A stretch of 64,000 bases of DNA, from the NCBI GenBank assembly GCA_005884665.1, contig VBAT01000015.1, positions 1-64,000 of the forward strand, written 5' to 3'. The translations under genes were made by a program, and so were the position numbers. The notes beneath the pieces were generated by a model. It made no database searches. It saw only the letters and a program-made list of their open reading frames with translations, and had not been told where the DNA came from. Positions 17,475 through 27,390 of the stretch are shown here, piece by piece (positions within the stretch are counted from its first letter, which is position 1; each line of letters opens with the position of its first letter). Source of the DNA: Bacteroidota bacterium. Its GTDB lineage: Bacteria; Bacteroidota; Bacteroidia; Chitinophagales; Chitinophagaceae.

Positions 17475-18161
17475 ATGATTGATCTGACTACCCTGATACC
17501 ACATATCGAAGCTTTGATTTTCGCAAGCGAGAAGCCTTTAACATCTCTTGAGATCACAGAGTTGCTGAATACCGCTTTCACCGACGAAAAAATAGTGCTT
17601 GACCAGGTGGAAACTGCAATGGAAGGCATTACTGAAAAGTATAATTCTGAATTTTATTCATTCGAGGTCAAACAGGTAGGAGGGGGATGGCAGTTCCTTA
17701 CCAAAAAGGAATTTCATAAAACGGTTGCTCAACTCAACGGCGAAAAATTCTTAAAAAGATTATCCACCGCTTCACTGGAAACGCTGGCCATTATTGCTTA
17801 TAAACAACCTGTGACCAAGGGAGAAATTGAGGCAATCCGGGGTGTAAGCTCTGATTATGCCGTGCAGAAGTTGCTGGAAAAGGAACTGGTCCTTATTAGC
17901 GGCCGGAATGAAAAAATGCCCGGGCATCCATTGGTATATTCTACTTCCAAGAACTTCATGGATTATTTTGGTATCAATTCGGCTGACGATCTGCCAAAGA
18001 TCAGGGAAGTGCTGGCCGACCAGCTTGTCGAGCCTACCGTGATGAGGAATACCGAACTATTGCCCCCACAGACCGAAGAAATCGAAAACGAGGTCTTGCT
18101 TTCAGTAACCGAAGAAGGTGAATTGATTGAAAAGGACGATAAGGACGAAACCCCTGAATAA
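17475..18161 (+). CDS. scpB: segregation and condensation protein B
   Basis: ScpB subunit (228 aa) of the SMC-ScpAB condensin, needed for chromosome compaction and segregation. It has two winged-helix domains: residues 1-90 begin LIPHIEALIFASEKPLTSLE, the usual ScpB opening, and residues 90-170 contain LETLAIIAYKQPVTKGEIEA and IRGVSSDYAVQKLLEKELV, the strongest family signature. The last ~50 residues are acidic and unordered. scpA and smc are not next to it. The repeat tract immediately upstream leaves little room for a standard promoter. Confidence 0.95.
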   Translation: MIDLTTLIPHIEALIFASEKPLTSLEITELLNTAFTDEKIVLDQVETAMEGITEKYNSEFYSFEVKQVGGGWQFLTKKEFHKTVAQLNGEKFLKRLSTASLETLAIIAYKQPVTKGEIEAIRGVSSDYAVQKLLEKELVLISGRNEKMPGHPLVYSTSKNFMDYFGINSADDLPKIREVLADQLVEPTVMRNTELLPPQTEEIENEVLLSVTEEGELIEKDDKDETPE

Positions 18162-18255
18162 TTATTGATCACTGTCTCACCTGCCGGGCTCTTCTCTCAT
18201 ATTTCCGCTGCCTTTAATATATTCGCATTATATGGAACAACTAGAAATTAAGCCT

Positions 18256-19461
18256 ATGGCTCAATTGACGGCAAAACAATTGATAAAAGCGGCACAGGAT
18301 TATGGAACTCCTTTGTATGTATACGATGCCGAAAAAATAAGTGAGCAATATGAAAAGCTTACTTCAGCATTCAGCCAAAGCAATGTTGTGTTCTTTTACG
18401 CATGTAAAGCGCTGACCAATATCAGTGTTCTCAAACATATTCATTCCCTGGGAGCCAATGTCGATTGCAGTTCGATCAATGAGGCCAAACTGGCGCTGCA
18501 TGCTGGTTTCCTGCCCCAGCAGGTTTTATATACTTCCAATGGTATCGGCTTTGATGAGATCGAGGAAGCCGTTTCACTAAAAGTAAATATCAATATCGAT
18601 AGCCTGTCCAATCTTGAAAAATTCGGCAAAAAATATGGTCACACATATCCGGTTGGGATTCGTCTTCGCCCGAATATCCTGGCGGGAGGCAATCTCAAGA
18701 TTTCTACGGGTCACGATAAAAGTAAATTCGGGATACCCGCAGACCAGTTAGATCAAATACTCGCTATTGTAAAAGAGAATCATATGCAGATCACGGACCT
18801 GCATATTCATACTGGCAGCGATATCAAAGATGCCGATGTGTTTGTAAAAGGGATCGAAGTATTATTTGATATCATTCCTCATTTTAAAGAACTGAAGTCC
18901 GTTGACCTCGGCGGCGGTTTTAAAGTGCCTTACAAACCCGGTGATGAACAACTGGACATTGAACTACTCGCGCAAAAAGTAAAGGAAGCATTTGACAATC
19001 ACCCACAGGCAAAAAATCTGCAGATATGGTTTGAACCGGGAAAATTCCTGGTAAGTGAGAGCGGCTATTTTGTAACCCAGGTAAATGTGATCAAAGAAAC
19101 TGCAGCCACCACCTTTGTCAGTGTCAACAGCGGGTTCAATCATTTGATACGCCCGATGTTTTATGATTCATACCATCGCATTGAAAATATCAGTAACCCT
19201 GAAGGAAAGGAAAAGAATTACTCCGTTGTGGGTAATATCTGCGAGACCGACACTTTTGCCTGGGACAGGCGGTTGAACGAAGTGCGCGAAGGTGATTTCC
19301 TGGTCTTTCACAATGCAGGAGCTTACGGTTTTGAAATGTCTTCCAATTTTAATTCGAGGTTGAAGCCCGCTGAGGTAATGTTTAAAGAAAATAAATTTCA
19401 CCTCGTACGGCGCCGCGATAATTGGGATGATCTCCTTAGGAACCAGGTGATGATCCCTTAA
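18256..19461 (+). CDS. lysA: diaminopimelate decarboxylase
   Basis: PLP-dependent enzyme that converts meso-diaminopimelate to L-lysine, the last step of lysine synthesis. The alanine-racemase-type barrel holds the PLP lysine in FFYACKALTN near residue 45, HTGSD and the phosphate-binding DLGGGFK near 215-225. The C-terminal barrel carries ICETDTFAWDR with the CESxD-type active-site Cys supplied from the partner subunit, and NAGAYGFEMSSNFN. At about 400 aa the length is normal. An in-frame ATG at 18232 would add eight residues, but a TATATTCG box at 18218-18225 would start transcription near 18232, so 18256 is preferred. Confidence 0.95.
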   Translation: MAQLTAKQLIKAAQDYGTPLYVYDAEKISEQYEKLTSAFSQSNVVFFYACKALTNISVLKHIHSLGANVDCSSINEAKLALHAGFLPQQVLYTSNGIGFDEIEEAVSLKVNINIDSLSNLEKFGKKYGHTYPVGIRLRPNILAGGNLKISTGHDKSKFGIPADQLDQILAIVKENHMQITDLHIHTGSDIKDADVFVKGIEVLFDIIPHFKELKSVDLGGGFKVPYKPGDEQLDIELLAQKVKEAFDNHPQAKNLQIWFEPGKFLVSESGYFVTQVNVIKETAATTFVSVNSGFNHLIRPMFYDSYHRIENISNPEGKEKNYSVVGNICETDTFAWDRRLNEVREGDFLVFHNAGAYGFEMSSNFNSRLKPAEVMFKENKFHLVRRRDNWDDLLRNQVMIP

Positions 19462-19475
19462 CCGAAAGGCGCTTA

Positions 19476-20357
19476 TTAATGTATTTGAGCCGGTTTCACA
19501 CGAATGACGATCGTGGTTTTCGAGGTCACCGGCATCGTTCCACCCATTGCTTCCGTGGATCCATTGGATGATGTGGTAATTGTCTTTTCACGGATGATGC
19601 CTGTCAACTTATCAATGATCATTCTCCCGGTATAAGTGCTGTTCATATTGGTTGTTGTTTGCATCCCCATCATTTCATTTTTTGTGATAGTAGAAGAATT
19701 TCCTTTCAGGTCTACTACAATGGTGGAATCAGTAATAGCCGACAGGGTATAGGTTGTTTTATACATCCCGGTTGAATCAACTCCTGATTCACTCCAGCTT
19801 CCATTCAGTCCCGTCGCGGTGTCCGGCATCACTTTGAAGAAACTTGGATCTCCTTTCTTCGGGGGATAGATTATGCCTGTTATATCTTTCAGCAGGTTAA
19901 AAACCACGGCTAGCCGGTCATCGGTTTTTGACAACTGAATCTTCTCCGGTTTTGTCAGCAACGTTGTTCCGGCAGGATCAATGATCATATCATAGCTCTT
20001 GCCTAAGATCTCCTTGACAGGCTTGCCTAAAAATCCTTCAAGGTCTTTAGGATTATCCGAATCAACAGATCTTTTTTGACCCATCCCGTCAAAATTGAAG
20101 CTTATTCGTTTGACATCGTGATGAAGGGTTGTGTTATTGTCTGTGGCATTAGTTACTTTGAATGAATGCCAGGCGCTCCCATTTGCGGTGAAGTCGATCG
20201 CCTGCCCGCCGGCCTCCTGGGAAACTGTTGTTTTTAATTCAACCATAATTCCAATGATTTGCCCCTGTTGAAACTGCGGCTTAGCTGAAACTTTTTGGGA
20301 AAAGCTAACAGTGAACGAAAAAGTGAAGACAAAAAAACTCAGGACGATTCTTTTCAT
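19476..20357 (-). CDS. DUF6263 family exported protein
   Basis: A 293-aa secreted protein that fits the DUF6263 family common in Bacteroidota. Residues 1-20 are a signal peptide ending SFSQ. The body is beta-rich: paired strands with conserved KRISFNFDGMGQKRSVDSDN, then a region predicted to bind its own N-terminal half, and near the C-terminus TGRMIIDKLTGIIREKTI, reminiscent of bacterial lipoprotein-like barrels that carry hydrophobic ligands. Function is unknown. The frame extends 15 codons upstream to 20402, but MKRIVLSFF at 20357 gives a proper signal peptide. It is convergent with lysA, with 14 bp between stops. Confidence 0.8.
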   Translation of the reverse strand: MKRIVLSFFVFTFSFTVSFSQKVSAKPQFQQGQIIGIMVELKTTVSQEAGGQAIDFTANGSAWHSFKVTNATDNNTTLHHDVKRISFNFDGMGQKRSVDSDNPKDLEGFLGKPVKEILGKSYDMIIDPAGTTLLTKPEKIQLSKTDDRLAVVFNLLKDITGIIYPPKKGDPSFFKVMPDTATGLNGSWSESGVDSTGMYKTTYTLSAITDSTIVVDLKGNSSTITKNEMMGMQTTTNMNSTYTGRMIIDKLTGIIREKTITTSSNGSTEAMGGTMPVTSKTTIVIRVKPAQIH

Positions 20358-20573
20358 AATTATGGCAGGCATATTCTCAAAATTGACGATTCTTTCCCAC
20401 AATTGGTGTCATTTAAAGGCAAAAATTATCCTATTATTCGGATGCGGCAGGAATCCACCCTTATGACGACTGTTATGATGTTTGATAAAAATCAGTGAAA
20501 CTTATTCCATCCATCATTTATTGCTGCCGGGATACACCGGTATTCAGGTAACTTTATGGCAAAGACTATTACC

Positions 20574-21074
20574 ATGAAAAAGTTTGTTTTTTGTGCGATG
20601 TTTGTCATAGCGTCCCAGGCTGTTTTTTCCCAGGATCTTTCAAAATTCAACCTGTATAATCCAACTGATAATGCGGAACAAAAGATCAAAGACGCTGTGA
20701 AGCTGGCGAAGCAACAGAATAAGCATGTGCTTATCCAGATCGGTGGAAACTGGTGTATCTGGTGTGCCAGGTTCCATGAATTTATCAGCAACGATAAATC
20801 CATCGACTCGCTTGTAAAAGCCAGCTATGTCGTTTATCATATGAACTGGAGCAAGGAAAATCGTAATGCGGCATTGCTGGCCAGGTATGCATTTCCGCAG
20901 CGCTTTGGTTTCCCGGTTTTTCTTATCCTGGATGGCAACGGCAAATTATTGCATACCCAGAATTCAGCTTATCTTGAAGACGGAAACAAGAGTTATAAGA
21001 AAGAGGAGGTCATGGGTTTCCTGAGCGACTGGAGTCCTGCAGCTTTAGATCCCGGCCAGTATAAAGATCAATAA
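20574..21074 (+). CDS. thioredoxin-family exported protein
   Basis: A 166-aa periplasmic protein with a signal peptide (1-19, ending VFSQ) and a thioredoxin fold of the DUF255/thioredoxin_7 type. The active site is WCIWC (C61, C64) in IQIGGNWCIWCARFHEF, and the cis-Pro loop is FGFPVFLILDGNG. It could reduce or isomerise disulfides in exported proteins. The ATG at 20574 is chosen over 20556 because the signal peptide begins there and a TAACTTTA box overlaps the earlier one. Its stop overlaps the start of the DUF4442 gene by one base (TAATG), so the two are translationally coupled. Confidence 0.9.
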   Translation: MKKFVFCAMFVIASQAVFSQDLSKFNLYNPTDNAEQKIKDAVKLAKQQNKHVLIQIGGNWCIWCARFHEFISNDKSIDSLVKASYVVYHMNWSKENRNAALLARYAFPQRFGFPVFLILDGNGKLLHTQNSAYLEDGNKSYKKEEVMGFLSDWSPAALDPGQYKDQ

Positions 21075-21562
21075 TGAATTCCAACACCGCTGCTTTCATC
21101 AGGTTGATGAAACATCCATTGAAGTTTCGTTTATTCTTACTTTCCAAGCTTCCCAGCGCTTATTTTACAGGTGTAAGGATAAAAGAAGCCAACGAGGACA
21201 AATGCATCACAACGGTTCCTTATAAATGGTTCTCAAAAAACCCTTTTCGCTCCACTTATTTTGCCAGCCTTGCCATGGCCGCCGAGATGAGCACCGGCAC
21301 GCTGGCGCTAATTCATTTGTATAAACGAAAACCTTCCGTTTCCATGTTGTTGACAAAACTGGAAGCAGGTTATTTTAAAAAGGCGACCAGCAAAACGAGC
21401 TTTGTCTGCAATGATGGCCAGTTGATCCGCCAGGCCATTGAAGAAAGTGTTGCAACGGGTGAACCAAGAACGGTTCGGGCCAAATCAACAGGAATGAACG
21501 ATAATGGTGAAATGATTGCGGAGTTTTTTATTACCTGGTCATTCAAGGCAAGAAAGAATTAG
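21074..21562 (+). CDS. DUF4442 hotdog-fold protein
   Basis: A 162-aa cytoplasmic protein of the DUF4442 family, which has the hotdog fold of acyl-CoA thioesterases such as PaaI/YiiD. The conserved centre is KNPFRSTYFASLAMAAEMST, where the N-P-x-x-S-x-x-F-x-A pattern lines the acyl pocket, followed by SMLLTKLEAGYFKKATSKTS. An acyl thioesterase role is likely but not shown. It begins in the stop codon of the thioredoxin gene (1-bp overlap) and ends 64 bp before the beta-CASP nuclease start. Confidence 0.88.
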   Translation: MNSNTAAFIRLMKHPLKFRLFLLSKLPSAYFTGVRIKEANEDKCITTVPYKWFSKNPFRSTYFASLAMAAEMSTGTLALIHLYKRKPSVSMLLTKLEAGYFKKATSKTSFVCNDGQLIRQAIEESVATGEPRTVRAKSTGMNDNGEMIAEFFITWSFKARKN

Positions 21563-21626
21563 TAATTTGCCGCTAAGCCGGTGTGTTGAATTTAATTGGC
21601 CAATTATCTCACCCGTAAATCAAGGT

Positions 21627-23030
21627 ATGAAGATAGCTTTTCACGGTGCCGCAAGAACAGTTACAGGTTCAAAACATTTAGTGACATTAAAGAATGGGAA
21701 AAAAATTTTACTCGACTGTGGAATGTTCCAGGGTTTGGGTGATCGCACGGATACGCTAAACCGCAATTTTGGTTTTGATCCGCCAACCGTTGATGTGATG
21801 ATATTATCCCATGCCCATGTCGATCACTGCGGTCTTATTCCCAGGCTCGTGAAAGAAGGATTTAACGGGAAAATATTCTGTACACCCGCTACGCGGGAGC
21901 TTACTCAAATCCTATTGCTTGATTCGGCGGGCATACAGGAAGATGAGATCAAGTACGCAAATAAGCGAAGGATTGCACAACCAGCACCTTACCTCGAGCC
22001 TTTGTATACGACGGATGATGCAAAGAAATGCATGGACCATTTCGTAGAAGTGGACTACGGGACCTGGTATGATGTTATCGACGACGTAAAAGCAATGTTT
22101 ACAGATGCAGGTCATATTATTGGAAGTACCTGCGTGCATGTAAACGTAACCGAGAATGGAAAGGAGACCAGGCTGACCTTTAGTGGTGACGTTGGCCGCT
22201 ATCGTGACGTAATACTTCGTTCACCAGATGTGTTTAGACAAGCTGATTATATCCTGTTGGAGTCAACATATGGAAACAGTTTGCATGATCCTGCAGTAAC
22301 CACACCCGATATTCTGCTGACCTGGATCAATAAGGTTTGCGTACAACGAAAAGGCAAGCTTATATTTCCTGCTTTCAGCGTTGGCCGCACCCAGGAAATT
22401 TTGTTTGCGCTTAACCAGCTTGACCTTGAAAACCGGCTTCCCAATCTTGATTATTATGTTGACAGCCCGCTGAGCATAGAAACAACCGAAGTAGTAAAGC
22501 ATTACCCGTCCTATTTCAATAAAACCATCCAGAAAGTAATGCAGACAGATTCGGACCCTTTTGCATTCAAAGGTTTAAAATATGTTAAGAGTGTCGAACA
22601 GTCAAAAGCGTTGAACTTCCAAAATGGGCCCATGGTTATTATTTCGGCAAGCGGTATGGCGGAAGCTGGCAGGGTAAAGCATCATATCAGCAATAATATA
22701 GAGAATAGCCGCAATGCGATTGTTATGACAGGATACTGCGAACCGCAATCATTGGGAGCCCGCCTGATGAGCGGCGTAAAACAGGTAGGCATATTTGGCG
22801 TGGAGCACGAGGTGCATGCAGAAATAGGTTCAATTCGCAGCATGAGTGCTCATGGAGACTACGAGGATCTTACCCAATGGCTGGCTTGCCAGGACCCGCG
22901 CCAGGTGAAGCAGCTATTCCTCGTACATGGCGAATATGACGTCCAGCAGGAGTTCAAAAGACGTCTTGTCAGTAAAGGTTTTTTTGATGTACAGATACCT
23001 GAGCAGCATTTCGAGATCGGACTACCTTGA
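21627..23030 (+). CDS. MBL-fold beta-CASP RNA exo/endonuclease
   Basis: A 467-aa zinc nuclease of the metallo-beta-lactamase/beta-CASP family (CPSF73/YSH1-like), probably processing RNA. Metal ligands are visible: HAHVDH (62-67), the DAGHIIGS motif and FSGDVGR, followed by the beta-CASP insertion containing LILLESTYGNS-like sequence (YILLESTYGNSLHDP). The C-terminal return to the MBL core holds VIISASGMAEAGRVKHH and VHAEIGSIRSMSAHGD, then FLVHGE. An upstream extension of the frame to 21516 overlaps DUF4442 and is not needed, as MKIAFHGAARTVTGS is the usual N-terminus. Same strand as the preceding pair, 64 bp apart. Confidence 0.93.
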   Translation: MKIAFHGAARTVTGSKHLVTLKNGKKILLDCGMFQGLGDRTDTLNRNFGFDPPTVDVMILSHAHVDHCGLIPRLVKEGFNGKIFCTPATRELTQILLLDSAGIQEDEIKYANKRRIAQPAPYLEPLYTTDDAKKCMDHFVEVDYGTWYDVIDDVKAMFTDAGHIIGSTCVHVNVTENGKETRLTFSGDVGRYRDVILRSPDVFRQADYILLESTYGNSLHDPAVTTPDILLTWINKVCVQRKGKLIFPAFSVGRTQEILFALNQLDLENRLPNLDYYVDSPLSIETTEVVKHYPSYFNKTIQKVMQTDSDPFAFKGLKYVKSVEQSKALNFQNGPMVIISASGMAEAGRVKHHISNNIENSRNAIVMTGYCEPQSLGARLMSGVKQVGIFGVEHEVHAEIGSIRSMSAHGDYEDLTQWLACQDPRQVKQLFLVHGEYDVQQEFKRRLVSKGFFDVQIPEQHFEIGLP

Positions 23031-23147
23031 TTATCAATCGAAGTTTTTGTTCTTCTAATACTTTCACATCTTCTTAATATTCCCGGCATCATTTTTCCCG
23101 TTCATAGGGTGTAGAAAACTTTAATCACCAATACAAAAGGAAAGACT

Positions 23148-23735
23148 ATGCTGAAGAATTTGAAACTGTGGAGTGGATTTTTAGGATTCGTCTTCTTGCT
23201 TGCAAGTTGTGGCTCCACAGCTCATATTGAAAAAGACGATAATGCAGATTTTTCTAAATACAAAACTTTCGCGTGGATAGATAAGGAGGGCACCGGTAAA
23301 CATGACCGGAACCGTAACAACGACCTTGTCGAAAAAAAGATACGTGAAGCTGTTAACAAGGAACTGGAAAAAACAGGTTGGAGAGAAGCTAAAGGCAACC
23401 CGGATATCCTGCTGAGCTATGACATGCTCGTAGAAAAATCCGTGTCGCAGCGATCAGATCCTGTTTATTCGAACCCTTTTACAAGGACCTTCTATAATCC
23501 TTACAGTCGCCGTTTTATCAACGTGTATTATCCCTCTCGTTTTATGGGATATGACGAATACGATGTGCCGGTAAGGGAGGGGACAATTACCATCAGTATG
23601 ATCGATGCGAGGACCGACAGGACCGTTTGGCAGGGATGGACAACCGATGAGATTAACAACAGGAACATGAGTAGCAAAGAAATCCAGAATAGTGTAAAAG
23701 CCATTTTTAGGAAATTCGATGTCGCGAAAAACTAA
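23148..23735 (+). CDS. DUF4136 lipoprotein
   Basis: A 195-aa outer-membrane-type lipoprotein of the DUF4136 family. The signal peptide ends in the lipobox LLASC (Cys21). The family start NADFSKYKTFAWID follows, then an alpha/beta domain containing NPDILLSYDMLVEK and the C-terminal TITISMIDARTDRTVWQGWT. A Tyr/Arg-rich loop (SNPFTRTFYNPYSRRF) is an insertion. The role of the family is unknown. A strong terminator follows 28 bp after the stop, and a GTAGAAAAC-rich region before it offers no clear promoter. Confidence 0.88.
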   Translation: MLKNLKLWSGFLGFVFLLASCGSTAHIEKDDNADFSKYKTFAWIDKEGTGKHDRNRNNDLVEKKIREAVNKELEKTGWREAKGNPDILLSYDMLVEKSVSQRSDPVYSNPFTRTFYNPYSRRFINVYYPSRFMGYDEYDVPVREGTITISMIDARTDRTVWQGWTTDEINNRNMSSKEIQNSVKAIFRKFDVAKN

Positions 23736-23762
23736 TTCCCTTGAATAGGACGGTTTGGAACT

Positions 23763-23797
23763 AAAGCCTCATTGAAAACAGTGAGGCTTTTTATTTT
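23763..23797 (+). terminator. intrinsic terminator after the DUF4136 gene
   Basis: A perfect 9-bp stem (AAAGCCTCA at 23763-23771 with TGAGGCTTT at 23782-23790) has a 10-nt loop and is followed by TTATTTTT. The A-run on the left also makes it usable from the other side. Confidence 0.8.
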
Positions 23798-23811
23798 TGA
23801 AGCCAATTGTT

Positions 23812-23880
23812 GTGAGACATATCATCGTTGCTTTGTTGGCTTTTTTGCCGGCATCAGTCTGCGCTCTTAAAAACCCGTGA
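23812..23880 (+). pseudogene. possible signal-peptide-only remnant
   Basis: A 22-codon frame (GTG start, TGA stop) reads VRHIIVALLAFLPASVCALK plus NP, which has the charge, hydrophobic core and AxA-like end of a signal peptide but no mature protein. It may be the start of a deleted exported protein or chance. It lies between the DUF4136 terminator and the convergent kinase gene. Confidence 0.2.
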
Positions 23881-23975
23881 CTAAACAAGTAAGACTTCGG
23901 AACGAAATGCCAATTCGAGTGTATTGAGATCATGGAGTGTTCAACTCTATAAGGGCAATTTGATCTTTAGGATAA

Positions 23976-26900
23976 TCACACGCCGCTTTTTTCTCCTGGT
24001 TTGATCTTTTCAAACTTATCATCGGTTAAGGGGACGGAAACAACAACCGTTGTTCCTTTTCCGGGATTACTGACAACCTCGTATTTCCCGCCCATCATCA
24101 TTGTCCTTTCTTTCATGCCCAGCAGTCCCAATGTTTTTTTATTCTTTATGTCTTTTGAATCAAAGCCTTTTCCATCGTCGGTGATTTCTAACACTACTTC
24201 ATCATCCGTCTGGTGGAGTGATACCATAACCCTGCTTGCATGAGCATGGCGGGCTACATTAGTCAGCGACTCCTGGTAGATCCGAAATAACCCGGTAGCC
24301 AAAGCAGGAGGTATTGTTTCATTCTTTATCTCATGATCAAACTGTACTTTTATCCCGGATCTTTTTTCAAACTCTTCTCCCTGCCATTCTATAGCAGCTA
24401 CCAGGCCCAGGTCATCCAACAGGCCGGGCCGCAATTCACTGGCTATCCTCCTGACTGATTTCACTGCCTGGTCGAGCAACTGCATTATTTCCCTGGTCTT
24501 ATCCAGCAGGATCGTGTCTTTGGCATCCAGTTTCTTGGAAAGCCAGGCTACATCCATTTTAAGACCGGTCAATTGTTGACCTAACTCGTCATGTATCTCG
24601 CGGGCGATCTTGATCTTTTCTTCTTCGCGTATTTTTTCAATATTGGAAGCCAGCTGGCGAATTTCCTGGTAGGAGCGTTTGAGGTTCTCTTCCGTTTTCA
24701 ACTTCTCCGTCACATCGTTGCATAATACCAACCGGGCGGGAATATTCCTGTAAACAATTTCGTGGCCGGTAATTTCTACATTGATGACAGATTCATCTTT
24801 CTTTTTGTGTCGCCATATTCCAAGATTTTTATAAGTCCGGATCGGCTCCCTGATCTGCTCCTCGAACCTGGAAACATCTTCCGTAGGTCTCAGTTCCTTT
24901 GCATTCATTCGTAAAAATTCTTCCCGGGTGTAACCATAATGAGATATTGCAGCCGCGTTTACTTCCAGTATTGTGAAATCTGTTTTGGAAAATACGATAG
25001 TTGGAAGAGGGTTGTTCTCGAATAACAGTTTATATTTTTGTTCAGATAAACGCAACTCTTCTTCTGCATTTTTCAGGGATGAAATATCGATGCCGGTACC
25101 CATTATGCAGGGTTGGTTCTCATAATTGATTGGAATGCCGGTGATGTAATAATATATATTACCTTTTTTGGTTTTTACGCCCGCTTCTATTGCAGAACTG
25201 CCTTCCCTGACCGCTCTATCCACTGCTTCCATAGCTTTTAGCCGGTCTTCTTCCGCTATGTAATCGTAGAGATCGCTTTCGGCAATTTCGCGGGGTGTCG
25301 CTCCCGTCACCTCTTCAAAGTTCTTATTCCATCGTAAACATTTTCCATTCACCAGGCTACGCAGATAAAAAATGCCGGGCAGGATGTTGATGATAGTATC
25401 GGAAAGGTTCTTTTCTTTCAGGATAATTGCAGCAGCGCCTTTTCGAATGAAATAAATGCGAAGCATCTCCGCCACCATGTTCAGCAAGTGTCTTTCTTCT
25501 GATGAAAAAGGTCCCTCGGTTTCAGTCGGCCGTTCTTCCAGGTAAACGATTTCAATTGTGCCGGTTACATCTTCGAAGGTTTTGAAAGATGCTGTTTGCT
25601 TGTAAGGGCTTTCGGTAAATCCATGTGTGGAGAATTGGGTGTTCCCAAGGGTGATTTTAGCAGCTGTAATCGCCGGGTACTGCCATCCGCCTGGTAATAT
25701 CGAAACTATTTCTTCCAAAATTTCGTGAACCGCTTTGTCCTCGGCCTGGAGGATCTGGCCGGTACGATACAACGTTGTTAATTCCTTTACCCTTTCATTC
25801 AGGAGATAGTGCATTCTGTCTTTTTCAGCACTAATCCTTTTTCGTTCGGTGATATCGCGGGCAATCGCCAGCATTCTTCCATCAGGCAACATTTTTACAT
25901 TGGCTTCGACTTCTATGACGAGACCGTTTTTATGCACCATCTTTCTTTCCCGCAGGATATTTTCTCCCTCCATCAGGAGATCGAAGCGTACCGGGTCGTT
26001 TATCAATTGATCGGAATCGATGACTGAAGCTATACTCAGTCCTTTCATATCTTCTTTAGTATAACCAAATTTTGTACAGAAGCTTGTGTTGACATCAATG
26101 AAATTGCCTTTGTTATCGGTGATCATGATCGCGTCAGAAGCCTGCTCAATGAGGGCACGATACCTTTCTTCACTTTTGCGGATCGCTTCATCGGCCCTTT
26201 TTCTTTCAGATATATCGCGGAAAAAAATAGAGAGCCCGGCGGGCGAAGGATAAAGATGATCTTCAAACCAGCGATCATAGCCAGGGGCATATTCTTCAAA
26301 GTGGATGTATTTCTGCTCCGCCATTGAACGAAGCATCGCATCCCGGAATGTAGGGGGAATGGTATCGCCAAATTCATCCCACATGTTTTTGCCGATAAAA
26401 CTGGCCGGGTCGCGATTGGACAATTCACCGGCTTTTTTGTTTACATAAGTGAAATTAAAATTCTTATCGAGAGAAATGAATCCATCCGTTATGCGCTCGA
26501 ACAGCCCCGTCAGTTCGGCCGTTTTTTCTTCTACCTGTTCCTGGAGTTGCCGATTGAAGTTGGTAAGATTGTATTCCGCTTCTTTCCGCTTGGCATTGTC
26601 CAACTGTATCTTCTGCACCAGGACTAAGATGAGAATAAAGATCACAGCCAGGAGCCCGAAAAGGTAATGGCTGATGCGGGTGACCCCGTAAGCGCTTTTT
26701 TGTTCATCCTGCTGAAGCCTGCTCAACTCGTCCGCCTGGAGTTTCTGAATGGATGAATGGACCATATTGTTATATTCCCTACCTATACCTGTCTGGTACA
26801 GATCAAGTGCGCCTGCCTGTCCCTTTTTCCTTCCGGCCTCAATAATCTGGTTGGAAAAATCAATTCGCCGGTTAATATATTTTTCCAGCGAATCCAATTG

Positions 26901-27218
26901 TACCGGCTGAAGGGAAGCTTTTTTGGCAGCTGTTTTCAGGTCATTCACTCTTAATAGCAGCTCTCCAGATGTATTTCGCATCCTGGTGATGGCATCTTCC
27001 TTTCCATCTAAAGCATAGTCGCGGGCAGCACTTGCATGCTGGATCGTAGTATTATAGAGATCGCTCAATTGTATCAATACACTGCGGGTGTGATCTATGC
27101 GGGAGGTGACGGTGTTAGTTTGGTTCGATTGATTGAACGATAAAATGGCGATGGCTATGAGTAAAGCAATTACCAAACCTATACCAATCCCGACTATTTT
27201 TTCCTGTATTCGCATCAT
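23976..27218 (-). CDS. PAS/GAF sensor histidine kinase with CHASE3-like input (HisKA_3)
   Basis: A 1080-aa inner-membrane sensor kinase. Two membrane helices (about 10-27 and 185-205) bracket a periplasmic helical CHASE3-like domain. Cytoplasmic parts follow in order: PAS (about 235-345), PAS (345-465), GAF-like (480-600), PAS (600-715) and PAS (720-840). Next is a HisKA_3 dimerisation domain with phospho-accepting His in AREIHDELGQQLTGLKMDVA (near 875), and an HATPase_c domain with DDGKGFD and LGLLGMKERTMMMGG. The kinase type pairs with NarL/LuxR response regulators, but none lies beside it; such regulators occur at 52112 and 58065. It is divergent from the DUF1553 gene, sharing a 264-bp control region. 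Confidence 0.93.
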   Translation of the reverse strand: MMRIQEKIVGIGIGLVIALLIAIAILSFNQSNQTNTVTSRIDHTRSVLIQLSDLYNTTIQHASAARDYALDGKEDAITRMRNTSGELLLRVNDLKTAAKKASLQPVQLDSLEKYINRRIDFSNQIIEAGRKKGQAGALDLYQTGIGREYNNMVHSSIQKLQADELSRLQQDEQKSAYGVTRISHYLFGLLAVIFILILVLVQKIQLDNAKRKEAEYNLTNFNRQLQEQVEEKTAELTGLFERITDGFISLDKNFNFTYVNKKAGELSNRDPASFIGKNMWDEFGDTIPPTFRDAMLRSMAEQKYIHFEEYAPGYDRWFEDHLYPSPAGLSIFFRDISERKRADEAIRKSEERYRALIEQASDAIMITDNKGNFIDVNTSFCTKFGYTKEDMKGLSIASVIDSDQLINDPVRFDLLMEGENILRERKMVHKNGLVIEVEANVKMLPDGRMLAIARDITERKRISAEKDRMHYLLNERVKELTTLYRTGQILQAEDKAVHEILEEIVSILPGGWQYPAITAAKITLGNTQFSTHGFTESPYKQTASFKTFEDVTGTIEIVYLEERPTETEGPFSSEERHLLNMVAEMLRIYFIRKGAAAIILKEKNLSDTIINILPGIFYLRSLVNGKCLRWNKNFEEVTGATPREIAESDLYDYIAEEDRLKAMEAVDRAVREGSSAIEAGVKTKKGNIYYYITGIPINYENQPCIMGTGIDISSLKNAEEELRLSEQKYKLLFENNPLPTIVFSKTDFTILEVNAAAISHYGYTREEFLRMNAKELRPTEDVSRFEEQIREPIRTYKNLGIWRHKKKDESVINVEITGHEIVYRNIPARLVLCNDVTEKLKTEENLKRSYQEIRQLASNIEKIREEEKIKIAREIHDELGQQLTGLKMDVAWLSKKLDAKDTILLDKTREIMQLLDQAVKSVRRIASELRPGLLDDLGLVAAIEWQGEEFEKRSGIKVQFDHEIKNETIPPALATGLFRIYQESLTNVARHAHASRVMVSLHQTDDEVVLEITDDGKGFDSKDIKNKKTLGLLGMKERTMMMGGKYEVVSNPGKGTTVVVSVPLTDDKFEKIKPGEKSGV

Positions 27219-27390
27219 ATAGGGGGCTCTTCAACAGTTATAGTATGTGGCACGGAAGAGCAATTCGGTATTCACTCGAAAAGCTACACAAAAGTCGCCT
27301 ATTACACATTAAAAAAGCCTGTATTGCCTGGTTATGTCAGTTGTTCTTTATCTCAATCAAGATTTTACTTTATTTTCGTTCGGACGGGGC

